Positions 26,660 through 35,107 of a stretch of 47,252 bases of DNA are shown piece after piece. A program made the translations under genes and the position numbers. Position 1 is the stretch's first letter; every line of letters starts with the position of its first letter. Source of the stretch: Lachnospiraceae bacterium (GTDB taxonomy: Bacteria; Bacillota; Clostridia; Lachnospirales; Lachnospiraceae). The stretch is taken from NCBI GenBank assembly GCA_014804365.1, contig JAAUZX010000054.1, forward strand, positions 1 through 47,252, read 5' to 3'. Below the pieces are notes generated by a model. It was not told the origin of the DNA. It made no database searches and worked only from the letters and a program-made list of their open reading frames with translations.

Positions 26660-28147
26660 CTAATCTTCATAAAATCTCATATCTCCCCACACCCTCATAA
26701 GCTCTGTGCGGTCAAGTTTTTCCGTTCTTGTGACATGGTCAAAAATCCTAACCGGAGAAACTTCTCCTTCAAACTTCGGCCATGTTTCCGGATCGGGTGC
26801 CCCATTCTTCACAAAGTGAATCCACGGAGTATGCATATCCTGAATAATCTGGTTCGCTGCTTCTTCCGTCTCCCCATCAAAGAAAACTTTACTAAATTCA
26901 TGCTCCTTCACTCCGAACACACACGGAAGTTCAAACGCATGTGCCACAAGCATCCCTGTATCTTTGGCAAACCTACTCATAAATTCAAACCGATACATCC
27001 ATGTATCCGCATATGCGCTCTGGAACATGGCCGCTTTGACAGACGGCATCTCCCATACATAGTCTGTTGCAAAATGTACAAATGGATCCCCATACTTCTC
27101 TTCCTTTTGTGGATCATCATAGTACGTTTTCACCGCCTCATAGCCGTCAAGATTTCCGTTTTTCCCAAACATCTCACGTACCATATCCCAATTGTTAGGA
27201 AAACCCGTGTCCTCCGGATGGACAAACATGGTTCCCTCATGCAGATTGTTTCCGATAATAAGTTTCACCCCTCTGGCACAGCCATCCTTTATGGCATCCA
27301 GCGGACGTCTGGGAAGAAGGTCATCAATCACCGGACCCGGCTCAAAAATTCCCGGATAACGGTACTGGTGAATTTTCTCCTGATATCTTGCCGCCTTAAT
27401 GAGTGTAAATGGATCTGCCGTGGTTAGTTTTTCATATAATCCTTCCTCGTTCCATCCCATCCCCTCCAAGAACAGATCTACATTCTTTCTCTGGGTCTGC
27501 GGCGTCGTCACACAATTACATAAGGCGCTCTCTGCGATTACCTGTTGAAAATATCCTTTCACCGCCGGAACAGCCATCAGGGTTACTACTGCGGCTCCCC
27601 CTGCCGATTCTCCCGCTATTGTCACTTTCTCCGGATCGCCGCCGAATGCCTCAATGTTCTCATGAATCCATTTCAGTGCCATGATCATATCCGACAGCCC
27701 CCGGTTGGAATCAATTTCCTCACATCCCTTATATGTAGAAAAATCATAAAATCCCAGCACGTTCAGTCTGTACTGAAAATTTATATAAATCACACCATCC
27801 TGGGCGAAAGAATCCCCATGATAAAGTGTGTCACTGGCGCTTCCGCACATATATCCTCCGCCGTGAATCCAAACAAATACAGGAAGTTTTTCCCCTTCCG
27901 CAGGGCGTACCACATTTACGGTAAGGCACTCGTCGCTTCCTTGATATATTCCTTTATCGTCTTGTATTGCCACCGGTCCGTATTCCTTTGCGGAAAGTAT
28001 GCCATCCCATTTTGGGCATTCCTGCGCTCTTTTCCAGCGAAGCGGCCCAATCGGCTGGGCTGCATACGGGATTCCTAAATATTTCAGAAGTCCGTTCTCC
28101 TCGAATCCTTCCACTTTTCCATATTTTGTTTTTACAATCTTATCCAT
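26660..28147 (-). CDS. carboxylesterase type B
   Basis: The 495-residue protein is an alpha/beta-hydrolase of the type B carboxylesterase family (para-nitrobenzyl esterase-like). The oxyanion-hole motif is WIHGGGY, and the nucleophile elbow is GESAGG with Ser181. The family's Glu/His partners lie in the C-terminal half. The early segment YLGIPYAAQPIGPLRW is the family N-terminal signature. There is no signal peptide, so it hydrolyses carboxyl esters in the cytoplasm, perhaps acetyl or feruloyl groups on sugars imported for the next enzyme. Start ATG 28147 has AAAGGAG six to seven bases upstream and is preferred over an in-frame upstream start at 28171. It is first of a two-gene unit. A TATAAT on the minus strand near 28265 lacks a good -35. 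Confidence 0.87.
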   Translation of the reverse strand: MDKIVKTKYGKVEGFEENGLLKYLGIPYAAQPIGPLRWKRAQECPKWDGILSAKEYGPVAIQDDKGIYQGSDECLTVNVVRPAEGEKLPVFVWIHGGGYMCGSASDTLYHGDSFAQDGVIYINFQYRLNVLGFYDFSTYKGCEEIDSNRGLSDMIMALKWIHENIEAFGGDPEKVTIAGESAGGAAVVTLMAVPAVKGYFQQVIAESALCNCVTTPQTQRKNVDLFLEGMGWNEEGLYEKLTTADPFTLIKAARYQEKIHQYRYPGIFEPGPVIDDLLPRRPLDAIKDGCARGVKLIIGNNLHEGTMFVHPEDTGFPNNWDMVREMFGKNGNLDGYEAVKTYYDDPQKEEKYGDPFVHFATDYVWEMPSVKAAMFQSAYADTWMYRFEFMSRFAKDTGMLVAHAFELPCVFGVKEHEFSKVFFDGETEEAANQIIQDMHTPWIHFVKNGAPDPETWPKFEGEVSPVRIFDHVTRTEKLDRTELMRVWGDMRFYED

Positions 28148-28353
28148 TAATTTTCTCCTTTCTGACCACATTCAACTGAATTTCTACGGACTTCCTTTTC
28201 TTAAGGGATTTCACGATTTCCCCATCCAATACCTAAACTGCCATGTTTTTCTGATGCTCAAATTATATATCACCTTTGGTTCACCGACATATTCAGAAGA
28301 TTAAAACTTGCATTTTTAGTATAAATATTTTTTCTCTCTTTTACAAGGATTGC

Positions 28354-28399
28354 TTCATTCAGATAATACTAAAAAACGTAAGCGCTAGAGGCAAGCGTT
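28354..28399 (+). repeat. possible left end of an insertion element: inverted-repeat candidates
   Basis: 28354-28367 (TTCATTCAGATAAT) matches the inverse of 29981-29994 at 12 of 14 positions. Just inside lies an AAAAACG...CGTTTTT hairpin around 28373-28405. The pair brackets the DNA-binding and recombinase genes. It could be coincidence; no target duplication was found. Confidence 0.25.
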
Positions 28400-28426
28400 T
28401 TTTTCTATCTTCAAGGAGCAATCATT

Positions 28427-28837
28427 ATGAACCCTAACTGTGTGAGAAAACCGGAACAGATCAAACTTATCATGGAATGCCGCCAGAGCGGACTTTCCGA
28501 TTATCAATGGTGCAGGAAACAGGGCAGCAATCCCGGAACCTTTTACAACTGGGTCAGCAAACTGCGGAAAGCAGGATATACGATCCCTGATCCGGCAGGT
28601 AAAGTTTCCGCTGCGCCTGTCATGCAGGAAGTTGTGAAGCTTGACCTGGCAGAAGGCGGGATATCTACGCCTGACATGATGGGGCAAAATACCAGCCTTT
28701 CAGCTTTGTCCGCTGTTCCCTATGTTGCCGCCGAAATCGAATGCAGGAATATCAGGGTGCGCATCTTTCCGGACAGACAACCTTTATTTATTGACAGGAA
28801 CGGGATACGCTACTCTTACGGGGCACAGCCACTATGA
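28427..28837 (+). CDS. IS66 Orf1/TnpA-like DNA-binding protein
   Basis: The 136-residue protein has an N-terminal helix-turn-helix of the IS66 accessory type (IKLIMECRQSGLSDYQWCRKQG, broken here as IKLIMECRQSG and LSDYQWCRKQG), continuing GTFYNWVSKLRKAG, the usual pattern of IS66 Orf1 proteins that bind element ends. The remainder is a low-homology linker and a beta-rich tail. ATG 28427 has AAGGAG six to seven bases upstream. Its stop TGA overlaps a following ATG (ATGA, 28834-28837), as between IS66 tnpA and tnpB, but that second frame ends after 17 codons. No IS66 TnpB or TnpC follows; a tyrosine recombinase gene comes next. It may be a remnant or the helper of an unusual element. Confidence 0.75.
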   Translation: MNPNCVRKPEQIKLIMECRQSGLSDYQWCRKQGSNPGTFYNWVSKLRKAGYTIPDPAGKVSAAPVMQEVVKLDLAEGGISTPDMMGQNTSLSALSAVPYVAAEIECRNIRVRIFPDRQPLFIDRNGIRYSYGAQPL

Positions 28838-28938
28838 GCACACACTCTTTTACCTGCACTTTGTCCCAGATATCTTTTCAGATATGACGGGATTCGATTT
28901 TGAGAGGTTTTCATACCTGCTTCCGGAGGTGGCCTACC

Positions 28939-29998
28939 ATGAATGACGAAAGCAGGAAATTTTTCGAGACCGTCCGTGATTATCTGCTGATATATATGGC
29001 GAAACAGCGTGTGATGAGCCGGAACACGATCGCCTCTTATAAACAGGCCATCAACCAGTACCTTTCTTTCCTTGCGGAAAACAAATCCATAAAATATGAA
29101 GCCATCTGTTTCAGGGACTGGTCAGCCGCAAATATAAATGAATACCTGCTGTACCTGGAGAATGAACGTAACATCGCGTTACACCACAAGGAACCAAAGG
29201 CTGTTTGCGATCAGGGCATTCATGAAATATGCCAGGATGGCAAATCCGAAATTAGGGTATGCGTCACTGGAGGTACAGTCGATCGCAAAAGACATGGAGG
29301 ACGCAGAACCGGTGGCATTTCTTAGCGAGAAAGCTGTCCAGTGCCTGCTCTCCCAGCCAGGAACCACTACAAAAATCGGACTGCGGGATTCCTGTTTTAT
29401 GGTATTGATGTATGATACGGCTGCCCGGGACTGCGAAATGCTGTCCTTAAGGATCAATTCCCTGGATCTGGACCGGAAATGTCCGACTGCAAGGCTGGAG
29501 GGGAAAGGAAACAAAGTAAGATATGTTCCCCTTATGAAGAAAACTGCTGAATATGTCCGTAAATATCTTGAGATATTTCACCCTGCTCCGACAAGGCATG
29601 CAGATGACTGGCTTTTCTACACGGTTTCCCATGGCAGGCGCCACAAAATATCGGACGACAATGTAGCCAGATTTCTGGCCAAATATTCAAAAACGGCACA
29701 TGCGGAATGCGAAGAAGTTTTTGAGAAAGTGACGCCGCATCAATTCCGCCATACCAGGGCGATGCACCTTTACAGGAATGGCATGCCAATGCAGCTGCTC
29801 TCTGAATTTATGGAGCATGCGTCACTGGCTTCCACCCAGATATATGCCTATGCGGATACAGAGATGAAAAGACTGGCCATGGAAAAATCAAATCAGACCA
29901 TGGAGGAAAACATAAGCACCAAACCCGCATGGCAGACTGATGAAGATAAGTATCTTCGCATTAATAATCTATTTCAATTCATTATCTTCATGAAATAA
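28939..29998 (+). pseudogene. tyrosine recombinase/integrase, broken by a +1 frameshift
   Basis: The gene starts at ATG 28939 behind GGAGG. Its first ~80 codons encode the SAM-like core-binding domain (QRVMSRNTIASYKQAINQYL). Homology then moves to another frame: codons up to GCG 29176-29178 fit, and after skipping T29179 the frame from 29180 continues TTRNQRLFAIRAFMKYA to the stop at 29998. A one-base insertion is the simplest explanation. The joined ~350-residue product keeps the catalytic set: Arg in TAARDCEMLSL, Lys in the LEGKGNKVR hairpin, HxxR in TPHQFRHTR, His in FMEHASL and Tyr in TQIYAYAD. It would be an active XerC-like enzyme if read through. The unshifted frame stops at 29325. The downstream part retains no obvious start of its own. 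Confidence 0.82.
29981..29994 (+). repeat. possible right inverted repeat
   Basis: ATTATCTTCATGAA matches the inverse of 28354-28367 at 12 of 14 positions and overlaps the last codons of the recombinase gene. Weak evidence, listed because it brackets the two-gene cassette. Confidence 0.2.
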
Positions 29999-30150
29999 AT
30001 AAGCCTGAATAAGTTTTTCTCAGGTGTACCTGAATATGATGTAATATCGTTCCACGCTTCTCCCTAAAAATCAGCAAACAATAAATTTTCGCAGATTACT
30101 ATCCTTTTCTTATAGACAAATTCTTTCATATTTACTGTCAAGTTCTAAAG
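29999..30150. other. intergenic space inside the accessory island
   Basis: 152 AT-rich bases between the convergent recombinase pseudogene and the ATPase-nuclease gene. A short CCTGA/TCAGG hairpin with an internal T run lies near 30005-30027. It may end the recombinase transcript. Nothing else is recognised. Confidence 0.3.
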
Positions 30151-31749
30151 TCACATTTCATGTTTTTCTATTCTACATTGATGCTTTTTGCTTTTCTTTT
30201 CATAATTAATCCCAACAAGTAAAATATTTCCTTTATACTCTTTCAGTGCAGATACATACTTTTTATTCTTAATCTGGCTTATCGCTCCTTCGGCAGTTTT
30301 ATCCCATTTTAGTTCCAAAACCAAAGCCGGTTTGGAAGAAGTACGTTTGGGAAGAAAAACCATATCAGAAAAACCATTACCTGCTGGCATTTCTCTTATA
30401 AGAACATAGTCTTTACACGCGCTGTAATATGCCAGCATAATCACACTACTCAGTGAAATCTCATTATTGTAAACAAGGCTGGATGTGTTTTGCATATGAA
30501 CCTCTTGTATCATTTGTTCCACTGCTCTTTCATCCATAGACAGTGTCGCCTTAAGTAATTCCTCTGATGCATTTACTGCCTTTATCACTTCATCCCATCC
30601 ATCATTTTTAATTGCCCGCAGAAAAACACTCCTCACTTCCTCATTTGGAATAAAAACCTCTTTTGCGCTATTGTCATAAGCCAAATATCCCATATGAATC
30701 AGCAATGTAATTACATCATCAGCAGAATTGAATGAAGTTATATCATTTTGAAAAGATTCAACATCGACACGGCATCTTAATCCTCCCAACATATCTACAA
30801 TCAATTGCCTTAATCCATCAAAATCCATTGTAATATACGTCATCAAGGATTCATAAGTTTCTGTCCGAGACCAATAATTCCCAAATTCTCTGCTGTCTAT
30901 TGCCTCAACTACGGAATTTGGACTATAAACATGACCTATTGTTTCAAAAAAATACCCATCATACCATCGCTGCATTTCTTTAAATGACATACCATGCTCT
31001 TTACACAAATGCTTTACCTCTATCTCTGTAAAACCAACATATTCTGCCATTTGTCTTGGGCTGATCATCGTATGTTCCCTAAAATTATTCAGTGCCGACT
31101 GTGTACCGTATTTTTTTATTGGCAAAATTCCTGTAATGTACGCTAGCTTTAAAAATGCTCCTGATGGGGCTCCTTTAAATAATCCTCTAAGCAGATTTAT
31201 ATATTCCTTTTGGAGTTTTTCGTTATTTTTATCCTCCCGGAACAGGCAGTCCCACTCGTCTATAATGATAATAAACTGTTCTTTTGTCATGGCATTAATA
31301 TTGGCCAATACGGACGGTAATGAAATATCCGTATCCTGAACGCATTCCGAATATTCCTTTTTTAACTCACCAATTACCTGCTCCTGAATATAACTTACTA
31401 CTTTAATGTAAGGATTTCTTTTCATTTCCTCAAGCGCATTTCCGTACATCCATTGAATATCCAATAGGAGCACATTATATTTATTTAAATGCTTTTTAAA
31501 AAATTCGTTTTGGCTGATCTTAAATTCTGCAAACAGTTTTTCGGAATGGCACCCCTTACTGTAATATGCTGCAAGCATTGTTACAGCCATCGTTTTCCCA
31601 AATCTTCTCGGTCTACTGGAACAAATAAGCGGTCTGTCTTTTCCTATTCGACTGTTTGTATATTTTATAAGTTCTGTCTTATCCACATACAATTCAGAAT
31701 TGACAGAAACTGCAAACTGTTCATTCCCCGGATTTAAGTAGATTCCCAT
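30151..31749 (-). CDS. AAA-ATPase-like protein with PD-(D/E)XK nuclease domain (DUF1703 type)
   Basis: The 532-residue protein begins with the AAA-ATPase_like domain: YVDKTELI, then Walker A SSRPRRFGKT with Lys52, then Walker B FIIIIDEWDCLF. The C-terminal ~120 residues are a PD-(D/E)XK superfamily 9 nuclease domain. Its core is seen as MVFLPKR, ALVLELKW and QIKNKKY, the D...ExK arrangement. Such proteins occur in many copies in gut Firmicutes and Bacteroidetes; the function is unknown, with defence or mobile-element roles suspected. I chose ATG 31749, with GGGGAG upstream, over an in-frame start at 31857 inside the neighbour's 3' end. It lies 31 bases after the recombinase-fold gene and is probably cotranscribed. 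It is AT-rich compared with the fab genes. Confidence 0.87.
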   Translation of the reverse strand: MGIYLNPGNEQFAVSVNSELYVDKTELIKYTNSRIGKDRPLICSSRPRRFGKTMAVTMLAAYYSKGCHSEKLFAEFKISQNEFFKKHLNKYNVLLLDIQWMYGNALEEMKRNPYIKVVSYIQEQVIGELKKEYSECVQDTDISLPSVLANINAMTKEQFIIIIDEWDCLFREDKNNEKLQKEYINLLRGLFKGAPSGAFLKLAYITGILPIKKYGTQSALNNFREHTMISPRQMAEYVGFTEIEVKHLCKEHGMSFKEMQRWYDGYFFETIGHVYSPNSVVEAIDSREFGNYWSRTETYESLMTYITMDFDGLRQLIVDMLGGLRCRVDVESFQNDITSFNSADDVITLLIHMGYLAYDNSAKEVFIPNEEVRSVFLRAIKNDGWDEVIKAVNASEELLKATLSMDERAVEQMIQEVHMQNTSSLVYNNEISLSSVIMLAYYSACKDYVLIREMPAGNGFSDMVFLPKRTSSKPALVLELKWDKTAEGAISQIKNKKYVSALKEYKGNILLVGINYEKKSKKHQCRIEKHEM

Positions 31750-31780
31750 ATCTATACACTCCCCACTGTGAAAATCCATT

Positions 31781-32806
31781 CTATACATAACAATAATAAT
31801 CATTTTGTGCAATACTTTTATTAATACACCTATTGATATCTTCTTCGTACTTAGCATTCCAATCTTTGGGGTAATATGTTGTTTCTATCATAGTAAGCGT
31901 GAGTCCCGCAATTTTAGATATAAATACAGGATTAATCATATTATCAACCATCATTTGAATGACCATATTTTTAATCGGCTCTACGGCTAATGTTTTTTTG
32001 TCTTTGCACTCATCTTCCATCACTCTAAAGTCTTGCGCTATATTGTAGAACCATGTATTAAGGCTTTCAACCCGGAATTTACCTTTATATTTGTATATAT
32101 ACTCAAAAAGATTATCCTCTTCCTTTATAGGCTCTTTATTTTTAGATTCTGCATATTTTAATGCCGCACATAAATCTCTGGACAAACCACAGGGTATATT
32201 AACATCTATGCCATTTATAAATAATTTTTTATATTCTTCTGTGATATCTGATTTCTTTATACTTGTAATTACACTTTTTTTTGCCGGAGCAATTAATGTT
32301 AGCTTAATAAACAACCTCAAAATGATTCTTTGTAGATGTCTTTCTTCTTCCCTGATTCCAGCAGATTCGCCCTGAAAATTATCAATAGCTTTATCCAGTT
32401 CAATTAAAATAGTTTTAATATCCTCACATTTATAAGTTCCCCTCTCTACAGGTTCCAATAAACTATATTTTTCAACAATCTCGTCTTTAAATTTACTGTA
32501 ACTATAATCTGAAAAAATATCAGTTGCTTTGCCAGTCTCACTTAAGTAATCGTAAAAGCTTTTGACTGACTCCAAATGCGACTCCATTGTTGATCTGGAA
32601 TTGAGTTCGCCCATATCATGATAATATTTAATACATGCCTCAACTATGTTTATATTAATTCTGGTAGGTGCATTTGATAACTGTACCTTTGGCAAGCCTA
32701 AATATTTAATAAATTTGTTAATATGGTTGCGATAAACATGATTCTTATTTAGCAATTCCTTACGTTCCTTAAAAAATTCATCTCTATATTTAGGCATTAC
32801 ATCCAT
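31781..32806 (-). CDS. tyrosine-recombinase-fold protein lacking catalytic residues
   Basis: The 341-residue protein has an N-terminal SAM-like segment (VYRNHINKFIKYLGLP, then SHLESVKSFYDYLSETGKA) as in phage-type integrases, and a C-terminal half with the outline of the recombinase catalytic domain (SLNTWFYNIAQDF, then PIKNMVIQMMVDN, then FISKIAGLT and TTYYP). Where active enzymes have H-x-x-R and G-H, this one shows no His or Arg. The aligned stretch reads VEPIKNMVIQMM and the GH motif has become GLT, although a Tyr remains in ETTYYP. It is probably DNA binding without strand exchange. ATG 32806 has AGGAGA seven to eight bases upstream. It is first of a two-gene unit with the ATPase-nuclease gene. 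The assignment is by pattern and not certain. Confidence 0.6.
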   Translation of the reverse strand: MDVMPKYRDEFFKERKELLNKNHVYRNHINKFIKYLGLPKVQLSNAPTRININIVEACIKYYHDMGELNSRSTMESHLESVKSFYDYLSETGKATDIFSDYSYSKFKDEIVEKYSLLEPVERGTYKCEDIKTILIELDKAIDNFQGESAGIREEERHLQRIILRLFIKLTLIAPAKKSVITSIKKSDITEEYKKLFINGIDVNIPCGLSRDLCAALKYAESKNKEPIKEEDNLFEYIYKYKGKFRVESLNTWFYNIAQDFRVMEDECKDKKTLAVEPIKNMVIQMMVDNMINPVFISKIAGLTLTMIETTYYPKDWNAKYEEDINRCINKSIAQNDYYCYV

Positions 32807-32912
32807 CTTGATTTCTCCTAGTTATAATTTCATATCAAAAACAAGCTCGAATTTTCAGTTTCATTTTAATTTATTTCCTATATAATGTCAATGTTATGAT
32901 TTGCAGATTTAC

Positions 32913-32945
32913 AGAAGGCGAAGAGCTTTACCCTCTCCGCCTTCT
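32913..32945 (-). terminator. hairpin at the spmA stop codon
   Basis: An 8-pair stem (32913-32920 with 32938-32945), one mismatch and 4 more pairs close a 7-base loop. The left arm on the mRNA encodes the last Arg codons of SpmA and the stop lies at the loop. No T tract follows, so termination would be weak. Confidence 0.45.
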
Positions 32946-33563
32946 ATCCCTCACCTTACAATACACCACCGCCACCGCCGTACTCACAAACGTCGCCACA
33001 ATCGCCGGCGCAATGATCCCCGCCGGATTCACGCTGCCGTACTGCTGCCTGTAAGCAATCATATTCACTGGAATCAACTGCAGCGATGAAATATTAAGAA
33101 TCAAAAAGGTACACATCTCTTTACTCGCAACCCGCTCTATACCGCTGCCTCTTACCTCTCTGCTCTCTGCCAAATACGCCGGGTTCCCCCGTTCCTCCTC
33201 CAGCTTCGCCAGCTCTTCCATCGCCTTAAGCCCCGCCGGCGTACATGCCCAGCCAAGTCCCAGCACATTGGCGATCAGATTCGTGGAAATATACTCCCTC
33301 GCAGGATGCCCCTTCGGAATCTCTGGGAAAAGGAAACTGATAAAAGGCTGTATCCCCCGCGTTAATTTCGCAATCAACCCTGACTTTTGCGCGATCTCCA
33401 TCAGCCCGACCCAAAGCGCCATTACACCGATCATCGTAATACACAGCGACACCGCATCTCCCGCAGAATCCAACGCCGCATTAGTGACATCCGCCATCCT
33501 TCCGGTCATGGCCCCGTATATTACCCCAATTAGAATCATACAAGCCCAAATATAATTTAACAT
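32928..33563 (-). CDS. spmA: spore maturation protein A
   Basis: The 211-residue membrane protein has the nucleoside-recognition (Gate) fold typical of SpmA: IGVMALWVGLMEIAQKSGL, then the P-loop-like ISTNLIANVLGLGWACTPAG, and a C-terminal SLQLIPVNMIAYR segment. SpmA works with SpmB in the forespore or mother cell membrane during core dehydration. ATG 33563 is the first methionine; a GTG two codons earlier is less likely. No ribosome binding site is visible, because the ATG lies nine bases after the T tract of the fab terminator (33572-33618). The expected neighbour spmB is absent downstream, where the accessory island begins. Confidence 0.9.
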   Translation of the reverse strand: MLNYIWACMILIGVIYGAMTGRMADVTNAALDSAGDAVSLCITMIGVMALWVGLMEIAQKSGLIAKLTRGIQPFISFLFPEIPKGHPAREYISTNLIANVLGLGWACTPAGLKAMEELAKLEEERGNPAYLAESREVRGSGIERVASKEMCTFLILNISSLQLIPVNMIAYRQQYGSVNPAGIIAPAIVATFVSTAVAVVYCKVRDRRRRG

Positions 33564-33571
33564 AACCACAC

Positions 33572-33618
33572 AAAAAAGCCGTTGATAAACGCTATCTATG
33601 CTTTTTCACAACGGCTTT
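33572..33618 (-). terminator. intrinsic terminator of the fab operon
   Basis: Minus strand 10-base stem (33575-33584 with 33609-33618, arm AAAGCCGTTG) with a 24-base loop, followed by six T at 33572-33577. It lies 77 bases after the fabH stop. Confidence 0.8.
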
Positions 33619-33694
33619 CATTCCTGATTTTCTTGTTATCATCATATGTAGCAAGTTCTCTGCTTATTCTGCTAATTTGCACAATCCCATTTTA

Positions 33695-34663
33695 TTAACC
33701 CCACTCGATAACTGCCGACGCCCATGTCAATCCGCCGCCGAATCCGGATAAGGCAACCTTCATCCCCGGTTTTAACAATCCTTTGCGGTTCATTTCATCC
33801 AGCAGGATCGGCACACTTGCCGCGGATATATTGCCGCAGTGATCCAGACTGATGGGAAATTTATCCTCAGACACCTTCAATCTCTTAGCAACAGACTGAA
33901 TAATCCTGATATTCGCCTGATGAAGCGCAAAATAATCAATATCCTCCACATTAAGCCCTGCTGCCTCTATGGTCTTATGTAACGATGCCGGCACTGTCGT
34001 CACCGCAAACTTATACACTTCCTGTCCGTCCATATGCACATATTCTAACTCTTTAGACGTCTTCACCAACGGATTATTGTTAGAACGGTTTCCACACGCC
34101 AACACGCCGCCTCGCGCGCCGTCCGATCCCTGGTCGTAGGCAAGCAGACCTTCCCGCTCATCCGCACGCACGATAGCCGCACCCGCACCATCCCCGAAGA
34201 GAACACAGGTGCTTCTGTCACCCCAGTCCATAAGCTTGGACAATGTCTCCGCACCGATAATCAACGCTGTCTTATAGGTTCCCATTTGTAAATATGCATG
34301 CGCAACGTTTAAGGCAAACATAAATCCGGAGCACGCCGCATTAATATCGAAGGCTACCGCATTCACCGCCCCGATCGCCGCCTGCACTTCGCAGGCGCAG
34401 GCCGGTGTCGCGTGATCCGCCGACAACGTACCCACGATAATCAAATCAATTTCCTCTGCCGTCACACCGGCATTCTCCATGGCACGCAATGCCGCCTCTG
34501 CAGACATGCCCGCCGTCGTCTCCTCTTTTACCAGATGTCTTTCCTTAATACCGGTGCGGCTGCTGATCCACTCGTCGGAAGTGTCCATAATCTTCGCCAG
34601 ATCATCATTCGTCACCACTGTCTTTGGCAGGCAGCTTCCTGTCCCTATCATTCTCATTCCCAT
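33695..34663 (-). CDS. fabH: beta-ketoacyl-ACP synthase III
   Basis: The 322-residue enzyme condenses acetyl-CoA or a branched acyl-CoA with malonyl-ACP to start fatty acid synthesis. The Cys-His-Asn triad is visible: Cys111 in AACSGFMF, His248 in ALHQANIRII and Asn278 in HCGNISA. The C-terminal GFGGGLTWASAVIEWG is the usual FabH ending, and the length is normal. The start ATG 34663 lies nine bases after the fabZ stop, with a modest AGG upstream, so it is translationally linked to fabZ. It is the last gene of the fab operon, before the terminator 33572-33618. In many Firmicutes fabH is first in the cluster, so the last position is mildly unusual. Confidence 0.95.
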   Translation of the reverse strand: MGMRMIGTGSCLPKTVVTNDDLAKIMDTSDEWISSRTGIKERHLVKEETTAGMSAEAALRAMENAGVTAEEIDLIIVGTLSADHATPACACEVQAAIGAVNAVAFDINAACSGFMFALNVAHAYLQMGTYKTALIIGAETLSKLMDWGDRSTCVLFGDGAGAAIVRADEREGLLAYDQGSDGARGGVLACGNRSNNNPLVKTSKELEYVHMDGQEVYKFAVTTVPASLHKTIEAAGLNVEDIDYFALHQANIRIIQSVAKRLKVSEDKFPISLDHCGNISAASVPILLDEMNRKGLLKPGMKVALSGFGGGLTWASAVIEWG

Positions 34664-34671
34664 CTCGATAC

Positions 34672-35106
34672 CTATGCCTCTCCGATCGCAAAAGTAAGCT
34701 CGGCCTGAGTCACCAGTTTGCCATCCACGTAAGCTTTCGCCGCGCCTACACCGATGGGTCCCTTGATTTTAATGATTTCCGTCTCAAGCGTCAGCACGTC
34801 GCCGGGCACCACTTTGCCCTTAAATTTCGCATTATTGATTGCCGCAAAATAAGCCGTCTTGCCTTTGAATTCCGGCTGGCTTAAGATAGCCACTGCTCCG
34901 GTCTGCGCCAATGCTTCCACGATCAGAACCCCCGGCATCACCGGCTCTTTCGGAAAATGCCCCGCAAAGAACGGCTCGTTATAAGAAACGCACTTTTTTG
35001 CCACAACTCTTTTGCCTTCTTCTAATTCCTCAATCGTGTCGATCAGCATAAACGGCTGTCTGTGAGGAATGATCTCCATAATCTCTTTCGCTGTCATAAG
35101 TGACAT
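34672..35106 (-). CDS. fabZ: 3-hydroxyacyl-ACP dehydratase
   Basis: The 144-residue hot-dog-fold enzyme removes water from 3-hydroxyacyl-ACP. The catalytic His50 (FAGHFP) and Glu64 ([10 protein letters not shown]) are present. The early segment [15 protein letters not shown] is the FabZ signature. It starts at ATG 35106 behind GGGAGGAG, immediately after the fabF stop. Because the cluster lacks fabA or fabM in view, unsaturated chains must be made by another route or by a bifunctional FabZ; the sequence does not decide this. Confidence 0.95.
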   Translation of the reverse strand: MSLMTAKEIMEIIPHRQPFMLIDTIEELEEGKRVVAKKCVSYNEPFFAGHFPKEPVMPGVLIVEALAQTGAVAILSQPEFKGKTAYFAAINNAKFKGKVVPGDVLTLETEIIKIKGPIGVGAAKAYVDGKLVTQAELTFAIGEA

Positions 35107-35107
35107 A

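Noticed and set aside
28722..28946. Frame ending LLPEVAYHE between the IS66-like gene and the recombinase gene, possible TnpB remnant
   Set aside because: It shares no recognisable IS66 TnpB motif and overlaps the better supported Orf1-like gene in another frame.
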